This document shows, in pieces, positions 9,194 to 17,218 of a stretch of DNA of 64,000 nucleotides. The position numbers and the translations under genes were made by a program. Each line of letters starts with the position of its first letter. Positions within the stretch are counted from its first letter, which is position 1. The stretch is taken from positions 62,001 through 126,000 of the forward strand of contig JAIXUQ010000084.1 in assembly GCA_027483465.1 (NCBI GenBank), written 5' to 3'. Under the pieces are notes generated by a model. The model was given only the letters and a program-made list of their open reading frames with translations. It did not search any database and was not told where the DNA came from. Origin of the DNA: Sphingomonadales bacterium (lineage in GTDB: Bacteria > Pseudomonadota > Alphaproteobacteria > Sphingomonadales > Sphingomonadaceae).

Positions 9194-9223
9194 AAAAAGG
9201 GCGGCCTGAGAGCCGCCCTTTTT
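9194..9223 (-). terminator. Intrinsic terminator downstream of rpsD (proximal)
   Basis: AAAAAGGGCGGC, a six-base loop, then GCCGCCCTTTTT: a perfect GC stem flanked by A and T tracts. It could therefore act on both strands. The T-tract on the minus strand serves rpsD, which ends at 9285. Confidence 0.85.
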
Positions 9224-9284
9224 CGTTCGCTGGCCGTGCCGATGCTGGTCGGTGGACAACGCTGTGCGTTGCCCACCCGCCGCA

Positions 9285-9896
9285 TTAACGGCTGTAGAAT
9301 TCGACGACCAGGTTCGGTTCCATCTTCACCGGATAGGGCACTTCATCCAGCGTCGGCACGCGGACATAGGTGGCCTTGTGGCCATCGACCGAGACATATT
9401 CCGGCACGTCGCGTTCCGACAGGCTCTGCGCTTCCAGCACCAGCGCCATTTCGCGGGCCTTCGGGCCCAGTTCGATCACATCGCCGGCCTTCACGCGGGC
9501 CGAACCGATGTTGCAGCGCACGCCGTTCACCCAGATATGGCCGTGGTTGACGATCTGGCGGGCGGCGAACACGGTGGGTGCCCACTTGGCGCGATAGACG
9601 ATGATGTCCAGCCGCTGCTCCAGCAGGCCGATCAGGTTCTGCGAGGTGTCACCCTTCATGCGCACCGCTTCGGCATAGACCTTGCGGAACTGCTTTTCGG
9701 TGACATCGCCATAATAGCCCTTCAGCTTCTGCTTGGCGCGCAGCTGCAGGCCGAAATCGCTGATCTTGCCCTTGCGGCGCTGGCCGTGCTGGCCAGGGCC
9801 ATATTCGCGCTTGTTCACCGGGCTCTTGGGGCGGCCCCAGATATTTTCGCCCATGCGGCGGTCAAGCTTGTACTTCGCGTTTGAACGCTTCGACAT
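9285..9896 (-). CDS. rpsD: 30S ribosomal protein S4
   Basis: uS4 is a primary 16S rRNA-binding protein. It starts [21 protein letters not shown], then has the [16 protein letters not shown] segment and an S4 RNA-binding domain ([35 protein letters not shown], about 95-130). It ends VVEFYSR. It is 203 residues. The start was set at ATG 9896; a longer frame from 9923 adds nine unlikely residues. It is a single gene with its own promoter-like sequence and tandem terminators. Confidence 0.97.
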   Translation of the reverse strand: MSKRSNAKYKLDRRMGENIWGRPKSPVNKREYGPGQHGQRRKGKISDFGLQLRAKQKLKGYYGDVTEKQFRKVYAEAVRMKGDTSQNLIGLLEQRLDIIVYRAKWAPTVFAARQIVNHGHIWVNGVRCNIGSARVKAGDVIELGPKAREMALVLEAQSLSERDVPEYVSVDGHKATYVRVPTLDEVPYPVKMEPNLVVEFYSR

Positions 9897-9943
9897 GTGA
9901 GATCCTTGGCTTTCTGCTTGCAACGTTGTTCCCGGTCCCGCCG

Positions 9944-9962
9944 CCCCGGACCTGATCCGGGG
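9944..9962. repeat. Short palindromic repeat, copy 2
   Basis: CCCCGGACCTGATCCGGGG has the same 7-base arms as the copy at 9163-9182 and a five-base spacer. It lies in the rpsD leader, between its promoter-like sequence and its start codon. Confidence 0.6.
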
Positions 9963-10007
9963 TGGGCCACCGCTTCACCGGGGTGCGGGGCCAGATGCGA
10001 AGCGGGT

Positions 10008-10036
10008 GCGTTAGGGGGCGGGCGGGTGAGAGTCAA
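10008..10036 (-). promoter_or_regulatory. rpsD: Promoter-like sequence for rpsD
   Basis: On the minus strand, TTGACT (10031-10036), a 17-base spacer and TAACGC (10008-10013) make a plausible sigma-70 promoter about 110 bases upstream of rpsD. A second TTGACT on the plus strand (10068-10073) points toward rpoZ but has no clear -10. The divergent rpsD/rpoZ region (9897-10132) holds nothing else recognised beyond the palindrome at 9944. Confidence 0.35.
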
Positions 10037-10132
10037 GCCGCGCCACCACGGTGAACGGGCAATTTTCTTGACTTTGCCGGGCCGAATCGTCAGGGAGCGG
10101 CATTCCCTCATGGCAAATTCCGGAGCCGTTTC

Positions 10133-10474
10133 ATGGCACGCGTGACTGTTGAAGATTGTGTCGACAAGGTGCCCAACCGCTTTGATCTGGTGCTGCTGGC
10201 CGCTCACCGCGCCCGCAACATCTCGTCGGGCGCCGAACTGACCATCGACCGTGACCGTGACAAGAACCCGGTGGTGGCCCTGCGCGAGATCGCCGAACAG
10301 ACGGTGCGTCCGCGCGATCTGCAGGAATCGATGGTGGTGGGCATGCAGAAGGTGCAGGCTGAAGATGATGACACGCCCGACGTGATCGGCTCGCTGTCCG
10401 CCTCGGCCGAAGCGCTGCGGATCACCGCCGCCCAGCCGCCAAGGAACCAGAATATGGGTGGGGATTACGAATGA
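10133..10474 (+). CDS. rpoZ: RNA polymerase omega subunit
   Basis: The protein is 113 residues, starting [20 protein letters not shown] and continuing [12 protein letters not shown] and [14 protein letters not shown], the conserved core of omega. It helps assemble RNA polymerase by clamping beta-prime. In many bacteria it cooperates with ppGpp binding; an Rsh enzyme is encoded nearby. It is followed by a strong terminator. Confidence 0.96.
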   Translation: MARVTVEDCVDKVPNRFDLVLLAAHRARNISSGAELTIDRDRDKNPVVALREIAEQTVRPRDLQESMVVGMQKVQAEDDDTPDVIGSLSASAEALRITAAQPPRNQNMGGDYE

Positions 10475-10529
10475 GCCGGCTGGAAACAGCGTAGCAGTTT
10501 CCAGACTCGGCGAATTCCGGCCGGCGACC

Positions 10530-10558
10530 AAAAAAGGCGACCTTCGGGTCGCCTTTTT
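10530..10558 (+). terminator. Intrinsic terminator of rpoZ
   Basis: AAAAAAGGCGACC, a TTCG tetraloop, then GGTCGCCTTTTT: perfect stem, extra-stable UUCG loop and T-tract. It is symmetric and may also stop transcription from the opposite strand, where the DPP-IV-like gene ends at 10745. Confidence 0.9.
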
Positions 10559-10744
10559 CGTGTGTCGTTCGACGGCGCGGCTTTGCCGCGCACCTTCTTC
10601 TTCCTTCCTTCAACCCCCAGCGGACTCGGCGGCTGCGCCGCCGGCCGCGCTCACCGGGGCCCGGCTGCGGGTCTGCAGGCCCCTCCGCCTCGCTGCGCTC
10701 GGCACCTCCCCATCCTTTGGCTGGGGAGGACCCCTGCCCCCCGC
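10559..10744. repeat. Palindrome-rich intergenic segment
   Basis: Between the convergent rpoZ and peptidase genes there are three successive small inverted repeats: GCGCGGC-TTT-GCCGCGC, GGCGGC-TGC-GCCGCC, and CCTCCCC-ATCCTTTGGCT-GGGGAGG. No coding signal was seen. Such clusters resemble the REP-like extragenic elements of sphingomonads. A genome-wide count would be needed to show repetition. Confidence 0.45.
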
Positions 10745-12970
10745 TCAAAACCCCGTCGGCGCCACGGTGCGCCCCAGGAACCGCAGCCGGGTGATCCAGG
10801 TGTGCACCTCCAGCCCCGGCGTCGCATGGGTGGCGCCGGGATAGACCATCAGATCAAACGGCCGGCGGGCGCGTTGCAGCGCGGTCATCAGCGCAGTGGA
10901 ATTTTCGAACACCACATTGTCATCGGCCATGCCGTGGATCAGCAGCAGCGGATCGCTGATCTTGCCGGCATCGGCCAGCGCACCCGAGCGGTTGTAGGGC
11001 CCGGCATCGCGGGCCGGATTGCCCAGGTAACGCTCGGTATAGGCCGTGTCATACAATTCCCAGCGGGTGACGGGCGCCCCCGAAATGCCGGCGGCAAACT
11101 GGCCGGGGGCGGCCTCCAGTAACTTCAGCACCATATAGCCGCCGTATGACCAGCCGTTGACGGCGATCTTGTCGGCCCTGGCCCAGGGCTGCTGCTTGAT
11201 CCAGGCCAGCGCCTGCAACTGGTCGGCCACCTCCACACCGCCCATCGCCCGGTGGATCGGGTCTTCAAAGGCCTTGCCGCGGTTGTTGCTGCCGCGGTTG
11301 TCGATCTGGAACACCGCCCAGCCCTGCTGCACCAGAAACTGCTCGATCACCGCCGGAAAGCGCCGCTGCACATTGTGGGCGTGCGGCCCGCCATAAACCT
11401 GCATCAGCACCGGGAACGGGCCGGGGCCGGCGGGCTTGAGCAGCCGCCAATCCATCGCCTGGCCATCAGCGGCCTTCAGCGTGCCGAATTCGGGCACGAC
11501 ATGGCTTGCAAGATAGGGCGCATAAGGGTGCGCGGTGCCGGGCGCGAGGCGGTTTTCCTCGATCCAGGTCAGCCGCTTGCCGTTGCCATCAGCCAGCCAC
11601 ACCTGGGCGGGCTGGGTGGGGGTGCTGCCGGTGATGATCAGGCGGCGGCCGGCCTTGTCCATCACCGCCTCGTGCCAGCCGCCCGGCGTGGTCAGCCGCT
11701 GCGGCGTGGCGCCGGGGCGCTTCCAGTCCAGGGAATAGACATGTTTTTCCAGGGTGGAATCGGCAAAGCCGGTGAACCACAACCGGCCGTCCTTCTCCTT
11801 CACGCCCACCAGTTCGTCCACCACCCAGCGCCCGCGGGTGAGCTGCCGGGCCGTGCCGCCGGCCAGGCGATAGAGGTGGCGATGGCCATCGGCCTCGCTG
11901 GCCCACAGGATGCTGCCATCCTGCAGCGGCTCGAAACTGTCGTGCAGGTTGATCCAGGTGGTGCTGGTCTCGCTGTGCAGCACCCGCGCCGCGCCGGTGG
12001 CGGCGTCCACCGCCATGATGTCCAGCCGCGTCTGCTCCCGGTTCAGCCGCTGCACATAGAGCGTGCGGCCATCCTGCGCCCAGGCCACGCGGGCAATATA
12101 ATGATCGGCCGGCGGGCCCAGATCGATCGCCACCCGGCCGCTGCCATCCGGGTTCATCAGCCACAGCGTCACCTCGGCGTTGGCGGTGCCGGCCGCCGGA
12201 TAGGCCTGGGTGAACAGCCGGGTGCCGTCGGCGCCGATGGCAGCGCGGGTCACTTCCCTCACCGGCCGCTCGTCCACCCGCGCCACCGCGATGCGGGCAT
12301 CATCGGGCGCCCACCAATGGCCTTCAAAGCGGGACAATTCCTCCTGCGCGATGAATTCGGCCACGCCCCAGGCCACCTTCGGCGTTGCCTCCCCGGCGAT
12401 GTCCCGCGCGCCACTGCCGGCGGCCAGCGCCTGCACGAACAGCCGGCCATCGCGCACGAAACTGGCATAGCCGCCCCGGGGTGACAGGCGGGCATCGGTT
12501 TCGGTGGCGGGCGTCTCGGTCAGCCGCTGCACGCTGCCATCCACGCCGGCCACCCACAGATCGCCATCCACCGGCACCAGCAGGCGCCGGCCATCGGGCG
12601 CCCAGCCATATTGGGTGATGCCCTTCACATCGGCGATGCGCTGGCGCTCGCGGTTCATGCGCTCGGCTTCCGACAGCGGGCCGCTGCTGGCCAGCCGGGC
12701 GGAATCCACCAGCATGCGGCTCTGCCCGGTCTGCGTGTCCACCGCCCACAGATCGAACCGGTCCTTGTCGTCCGCCCGGCTTTTCAGCAGCGTCGCCAGC
12801 CGGCCATCGGGCGAGAGTTGCAGCACGCGCGGCCGCGGCCCGGTGAGCGCCGGGGAGGCGAACACGCGCTCCAGCGTCAGCGCCTCGGCATGGGCGGCAG
12901 CGGCCGGCAGCGGCAGCGCGGCGGCGGCCAGCGCGCAGGCAAGCAGGGCGGCAACGGGCAGGCGGCTCAT
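10745..12970 (-). CDS. Exported dipeptidyl-peptidase IV-like S9 peptidase
   Basis: The protein has 741 residues with an N-terminal signal peptide (AALLACALAAAALPLPAAAAHA). A beta-propeller domain (about 50-480) is followed by an alpha/beta hydrolase domain. The DPP-IV substrate motif QEELSRFEGHWW (near 208) supplies the paired glutamates that bind a peptide's free N-terminus. The catalytic serine is in GWSYGGYM (near 607), the aspartate in HGMADDNV (near 681) and the histidine in GATHATP (near 713). Expected role: removal of dipeptides, often X-Pro, in the periplasm. It is monocistronic, convergent with rpoZ and divergent from rne. Confidence 0.93.
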   Translation of the reverse strand: MSRLPVAALLACALAAAALPLPAAAAHAEALTLERVFASPALTGPRPRVLQLSPDGRLATLLKSRADDKDRFDLWAVDTQTGQSRMLVDSARLASSGPLSEAERMNRERQRIADVKGITQYGWAPDGRRLLVPVDGDLWVAGVDGSVQRLTETPATETDARLSPRGGYASFVRDGRLFVQALAAGSGARDIAGEATPKVAWGVAEFIAQEELSRFEGHWWAPDDARIAVARVDERPVREVTRAAIGADGTRLFTQAYPAAGTANAEVTLWLMNPDGSGRVAIDLGPPADHYIARVAWAQDGRTLYVQRLNREQTRLDIMAVDAATGAARVLHSETSTTWINLHDSFEPLQDGSILWASEADGHRHLYRLAGGTARQLTRGRWVVDELVGVKEKDGRLWFTGFADSTLEKHVYSLDWKRPGATPQRLTTPGGWHEAVMDKAGRRLIITGSTPTQPAQVWLADGNGKRLTWIEENRLAPGTAHPYAPYLASHVVPEFGTLKAADGQAMDWRLLKPAGPGPFPVLMQVYGGPHAHNVQRRFPAVIEQFLVQQGWAVFQIDNRGSNNRGKAFEDPIHRAMGGVEVADQLQALAWIKQQPWARADKIAVNGWSYGGYMVLKLLEAAPGQFAAGISGAPVTRWELYDTAYTERYLGNPARDAGPYNRSGALADAGKISDPLLLIHGMADDNVVFENSTALMTALQRARRPFDLMVYPGATHATPGLEVHTWITRLRFLGRTVAPTGF

Positions 12971-13405
12971 GCGGTCCCTTTCGAAAAGGCGAAATATTGC
13001 AACGATGCGTCAATGCCGCACCCTTGCCGCTCCGCCAAGTGCCTGCTAGCAGTGCGACATCAACGGTGTGAAGCCGTTGCGGCCGTTGCCTGTCGCCGCG
13101 CTGCCGCCGCCCTGATCCGAAGCGATGGTGGGCTGGCTGGTGTTTGGCGGTGGTGGGCACATGGTCAGGCCGGCACGCTGCCGGCCAGCGATTGAATGAT
13201 GGGACGCGGATGACCGACTTGCACGCCTTGGCCGAAGGGATGCCCGCTTTGCGGCATCCGGCCAGCGCTGCGACAGCGTCCGCCGCACCGGACTCAGCGA
13301 TTTTCCTTTCACAGCCATTTGGTCGGCCCCGCGCCGGCCTTTTCTTATTGCGCCGTCTGGCCAGTGCTCACCCGAGCCGGCGGACCCGCGCCACGGAGCT
13401 TTTCC
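12971..13405 (+). other. Long leader/intergenic region upstream of rne
   Basis: These 435 bases separate the divergent peptidase gene and rne. No convincing gene was found. There are GC-rich inverted repeats (for example GCCGGC...GCCGGC near 13170) and T-rich stretches (ATTTTCCTTTC near 13300 and CTTTTCTTATT near 13340). RNase E genes are commonly autoregulated through a structured 5' leader, so part of this region may be such a leader. The transcription start is unknown. Confidence 0.4.
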
Positions 13406-16087
13406 ATGTCATACCGCATGCTGATCGACGCCCGCCACCCGGAAGAAACCCGGGTGGCCGTGGTCAATGGCCAACGCATCGAGGAATTTGATTTCGAATC
13501 GGCTGACAAGCGTCAGCTCAAGGGCAATATCTATCTGGCCAAGGTCACGCGGGTTGAGCCCTCGTTGCAGGCCGCGTTCGTGGAATATGGCGGCAACCGC
13601 CACGGATTCCTCGCCTTTTCCGAAATCCACCCGGATTATTACCAGATCCCCAAGGAAGACCGGGACGCCCTGCTGCGCGAGGAGGCCGAACTGGCCGCCG
13701 AAGAGCATGGCCATGATGATGAGCATGACGACGAAGAGGTGCAGGAAGCCGGCGGCCAGCACGACGAGCCGTCCGAAGCGCTGCGCCGCAAGCGCATGGC
13801 CCTGCGCCGCCGCTACAAGATTCAAGAGGTTATCCGCCGCCGCCAGGTGATGCTGATCCAGGTGGTGAAGGAAGAGCGCGGCTCCAAGGGCGCGGCGCTC
13901 ACCACCTATCTCAGCCTGGCTGGCCGCTATTGCGTGCTGATGCCCAACACTGCCCACGGTGGCGGCATCAGCCGCAAGATTTCCAACCCGGCCGATCGCA
14001 AGCGGCTGAAGCAGGTGATCGCCGAACTCAATCTTCCCAATGGGATGGGCGCCATCGTGCGCACCGCGGGCCTGAAGCGCAGCGCCGCCGACATCCGCCG
14101 CGATTTTGATTATCTCACCAGGCTTTGGGACGAAATCCGCGAGAAGACGCTGGCCAGCCAGGCCCCGGCGCTGATCCACGAGGATTCCAACCTGATCAAG
14201 CGGGCGATCCGCGACATCTACACCCGCGACATCGAACAGGTGCTGGTGGAAGGCCGCGAGGGCTTTGAGGCGGCGCACCGCTTCATGTCGCTGCTGATGC
14301 CGCACCACGCGCCGAAAGTGGTGGAATATCAAGCCACTGTGCCGCTGTTCCAGCGGTTCGGCGTGGAAGGCCAGCTGGAGAATATGTACCAGCCGGTCGT
14401 GCAGCTGCGCTCCGGCGGCTATATCGTCATCAATCCCACCGAGGCGCTGGTGGCGATCGACATCAACTCCGGCCGCTCGACGCGCGAATATGGCATCGAG
14501 GAAACCGCCACCAAGACCAATCTGGAAGCCGCCGAGGAAATCGCCCGCCAGTTGCGCCTGCGCGACATGGCCGGCCTGGTGGTGATCGATTTCATCGACA
14601 TGGAAAACAACGCCAACACCCGCAAGGTGGAAAAGGCGATGAAGGAGGCGCTGAAGAACGACCGCGCCCGCGTGCAGATCGGCCGCATCTCCAGCTTTGG
14701 CCTGATGGAAATGAGCCGGCAGCGGCTGCGCACCGGCATCCTCGAAGCCTCCACCCATGTCTGCCCGATGTGCGAGGGCACCGGCATGGTGCGTTCGGTG
14801 GCATCGGCCGCGCTGGCCGCCCTGCGCGCGCTTGAGGCCGAGGCGCTGCGTGGCCGGCACAGCGATCTGGTGCTGCGGGCTGGCGAGGAAGTGGCGGTGT
14901 ACCTGCTCAACCGCAAGCGCATCGAATTGGCGGAACTCGAGGAAATCTATGGGGTTTCCATCGTCACCCGCCCGGACGATTCGCTGATCGGGCCGAATTT
15001 CCAGATCGACGCCGGTGGCCCGCCGCCCTCCAAGCGGGTGGAGATGGCGCCGCTGCCCAGCGTGGTCAAAATCTCTGACGAAGACCCGGAATCGGCCGAC
15101 AGCGACGAGGATGGCGAGGAGCGCGAGGACGGCGAGGAGCGCGGCGAGGGCCGCGATGACAGCCGGGACGACGGGCGCCGCGGCCGCGGCCGCCGCCGCC
15201 GCCGGCGCGGCCGCCGCGATGGCGACGACCACGGTGGCGACGAACAGGCCAGCGACGAGACGCCAGCCGATCAGGACGGCGAAACCGCCGAGCCGGCGAG
15301 CGCCGACGCCGCCGATGAGGGCGCCGAGGCCGGCGACGGCAGTGATGCCGATGGCAGTGACGCCGGCGGTGGCAAGCGCAAGCGCCGCCGCCGCGGCCGC
15401 CGCGGCCGCCGGGGTGGGGAGCGGGCCGAAACCGGCAGCACCGCCGCCGAGGCCGAAGCCGAAGCGACCGATGCCGCCCCCGAACCGGAACCGGCGCCGG
15501 AACCCGCCAAGCCCAAGCGCAGCCGCCGCAAGAAGGCCGAAACGGCCGAAACCAGTGAGAATACAGCGGAAATTGTGGCCGATGCCGAGCCTGCCGTGGC
15601 CGCTGTCGGGGCCGACGTGGCCGCAGACGGGCCCGCAGTGACGGCAGACGGGCCAATTGTGGCCGACGCGGAGCCCGCCGTGGCCGCGCCAGCCAAGCCC
15701 AAGCGCAGCCGTCGCAAGGCCGCCGAACCCGCCGAACCCCCGGCCGAGGTGACGGACGCCGGGCCCCCGGTGGCCGAAACCGGGGCCATCGTGGCCAATG
15801 CCGGGGCGCCGGTGACGGCGGACGGGGCCACGGTGACGGCAGACGCGCCCAAGCCGAAGCGCACCCGCCGCAAGAAGGCTGAGCCCGCTGCCCAACCCGC
15901 TGGCGATGCCGCGCCCGAGCCGGCCACGGCACCCGAGCCCATGGCCGAGGCCAACCCCGAACCGGCAGCGCCCGCACCGGAACCCGAACCCGCCGCTGCG
16001 GAACCGGCCCCAGCTGAACCTGCTGCTGCCGAACCGGCGCCGCCGCCGCGCAAGGGCTGGTGGCAACGCACCTTCGGCGCGCAATGA
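13406..16087 (+). CDS. rne: Ribonuclease E
   Basis: This is the endoribonuclease of the RNA degradosome; 893 residues. The N-terminus MSYRMLIDARHPEETRVAVV is typical of alphaproteobacteria, as is an acidic His/Asp/Glu insertion (about 100-120) splitting the S1 domain. The catalytic Mg ligands are in VAIDINSGRST (near 351) and VVIDFIDM (near 393), and the zinc-link CPMC is near 452. From about 560 the tail is disordered: acidic, then Arg-rich clusters (RRGRGRRRRRRGRR), then Ala/Pro/Glu repeats with three PKRSRRK-type basic boxes. These are likely RNA- and partner-binding sites. The start at 13406 was chosen over 13319 on homology. Confidence 0.95.
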   Translation: MSYRMLIDARHPEETRVAVVNGQRIEEFDFESADKRQLKGNIYLAKVTRVEPSLQAAFVEYGGNRHGFLAFSEIHPDYYQIPKEDRDALLREEAELAAEEHGHDDEHDDEEVQEAGGQHDEPSEALRRKRMALRRRYKIQEVIRRRQVMLIQVVKEERGSKGAALTTYLSLAGRYCVLMPNTAHGGGISRKISNPADRKRLKQVIAELNLPNGMGAIVRTAGLKRSAADIRRDFDYLTRLWDEIREKTLASQAPALIHEDSNLIKRAIRDIYTRDIEQVLVEGREGFEAAHRFMSLLMPHHAPKVVEYQATVPLFQRFGVEGQLENMYQPVVQLRSGGYIVINPTEALVAIDINSGRSTREYGIEETATKTNLEAAEEIARQLRLRDMAGLVVIDFIDMENNANTRKVEKAMKEALKNDRARVQIGRISSFGLMEMSRQRLRTGILEASTHVCPMCEGTGMVRSVASAALAALRALEAEALRGRHSDLVLRAGEEVAVYLLNRKRIELAELEEIYGVSIVTRPDDSLIGPNFQIDAGGPPPSKRVEMAPLPSVVKISDEDPESADSDEDGEEREDGEERGEGRDDSRDDGRRGRGRRRRRRGRRDGDDHGGDEQASDETPADQDGETAEPASADAADEGAEAGDGSDADGSDAGGGKRKRRRRGRRGRRGGERAETGSTAAEAEAEATDAAPEPEPAPEPAKPKRSRRKKAETAETSENTAEIVADAEPAVAAVGADVAADGPAVTADGPIVADAEPAVAAPAKPKRSRRKAAEPAEPPAEVTDAGPPVAETGAIVANAGAPVTADGATVTADAPKPKRTRRKKAEPAAQPAGDAAPEPATAPEPMAEANPEPAAPAPEPEPAAAEPAPAEPAAAEPAPPPRKGWWQRTFGAQ

Positions 16088-16166
16088 GCCGCGTGCCCAA
16101 GCGCGGCTAGGCCAGAAGAAAGAAAGCCTTGCTCCACCCCGGCCGCTGGCTGCGGCATGGGGGGGC

Positions 16167-16946
16167 ATGGAATTTCATCCCGCCTCCGGTCAGGTCATTC
16201 TTGTGGGCGCCGGCCCCGGTGCGGCCGATCTGCTCACCGTGCGCGCCGTGAAGGCGCTGGCGGCGGCGGATGTGGTGGTCACCGATGGGCTGGTCGGCGC
16301 CGATGTGCTGGATCTGATCCCCGGCCATGCCCGCCGCATTTCGGTGGCCAAGCGCCGCGCCCGCCACACGCTGCCGCAGGACCAGATTGGCGCGCTGCTG
16401 GTGGCCGAGGCGCTGGCCGGCCACACGGTGGTGCGGTTGAAGGGCGGTGATCCCTTCATCTTCGGCCGCGGCGGTGAGGAGGTGGAGGCCTGTGTGGCCG
16501 CCGGCGTGCCGGTGCAGGTCATCCCCGGCATTTCGGCGGCCAATGGCGCGGCGGCGGCGACGCTGATGCCGCTCACCCACCGCGATCATGCCTCGATGGT
16601 CAGCTTCGTTGCCGGCGAATGCCGGGGCCTGGCCCAGCAGAACTGGGCCGGGCTGGCCGGGCACGGGCGCACGCTGGTGATCTACATGGGCCTGGCCGGT
16701 GCCGGGCCGATTGCCGAAAAACTGATGGCCGATGGCCTGGCGCCCGGCACGCCGGTGGCGGTGGTGGAACGCGCCACCCAGCCCGATCAGCGCCTTGTCA
16801 CCAGCCTGCTCGCCGATCTGGCCGGGCTGGTGGCGCGCGAGGCCATCGCCTCCCCCGCCCTCATCATCGTGGGCGATGTTGCCACCCTGCCGGCGCAGCT
16901 TGCCGCCCGGCCCATGCACAAGGACATCCCATGCCCCGCCTGTTGA
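16167..16946 (+). CDS. cobA: Uroporphyrinogen-III C-methyltransferase
   Basis: SUMT adds two methyl groups to uroporphyrinogen III to give precorrin-2, the siroheme precursor needed by the sulfite reductase encoded downstream. The motifs are VGAGPGAADLLTVRA, DGLVGADVLDLI, VVRLKGGDPFIFGRGGEE and PGISAANGAAA. It is 259 residues, a stand-alone SUMT without the dehydrogenase/ferrochelatase domain of enterobacterial CysG. It opens a five-gene operon and overlaps the DUF2849 gene by 16 bases. Confidence 0.93.
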   Translation: MEFHPASGQVILVGAGPGAADLLTVRAVKALAAADVVVTDGLVGADVLDLIPGHARRISVAKRRARHTLPQDQIGALLVAEALAGHTVVRLKGGDPFIFGRGGEEVEACVAAGVPVQVIPGISAANGAAAATLMPLTHRDHASMVSFVAGECRGLAQQNWAGLAGHGRTLVIYMGLAGAGPIAEKLMADGLAPGTPVAVVERATQPDQRLVTSLLADLAGLVAREAIASPALIIVGDVATLPAQLAARPMHKDIPCPAC

Positions 16947-17218
16947 CCGGCAACCGTGTTGAAACCGGCGATGTGATCTGGTGGACCGGCACCGGCTGGT
17001 CATTGCACCTGAAGGATGCGGTGGCGGTTGACGCCGATGGCGAGGCGCTGATCGCGCGCTTTGCCCCGCAGGAACGCATCAATGATCTGGCGCTGATCGA
17101 TGCCGATGCCACCGATGCCGGCTGGCGCCCGCGCACCACGCGCGAACGCGTGCGCGCCGTGGGCCCCAGCGTGCGCCCCGATTTCGCCCTTCCCTCCATT
17201 CCGGTCGAGTCCATCTGA
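16931..17218 (+). CDS. DUF2849 protein of the sulfite reductase operon
   Basis: A 95-residue protein (MPRLLTGNRVETGDVIWW...). It matches the short DUF2849 family that in alphaproteobacteria is regularly encoded just upstream of the CysI-type hemoprotein. Its biochemical role is not established. Its stop overlaps the cysI start by one base (TGATG), so translation is coupled. The position between siroheme synthesis and cysI suggests a role in assembling or supplying electrons to the reductase; that is inference. Confidence 0.85.
   Translation: MPRLLTGNRVETGDVIWWTGTGWSLHLKDAVAVDADGEALIARFAPQERINDLALIDADATDAGWRPRTTRERVRAVGPSVRPDFALPSIPVESI

Noticed and set aside
13210-13491. Small frame starting ATG 13210 in the rne leader
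   Set aside because: It overlaps the rne coding start, has no ribosome-binding site of note and no recognisable family pattern.
13409-16168. A 919-codon open frame antisense to rne
   Set aside because: It mirrors rne codon for codon, encodes low-complexity Gly/Ala/Arg sequence with no domain, and is explained by the very high GC content of the sense gene.
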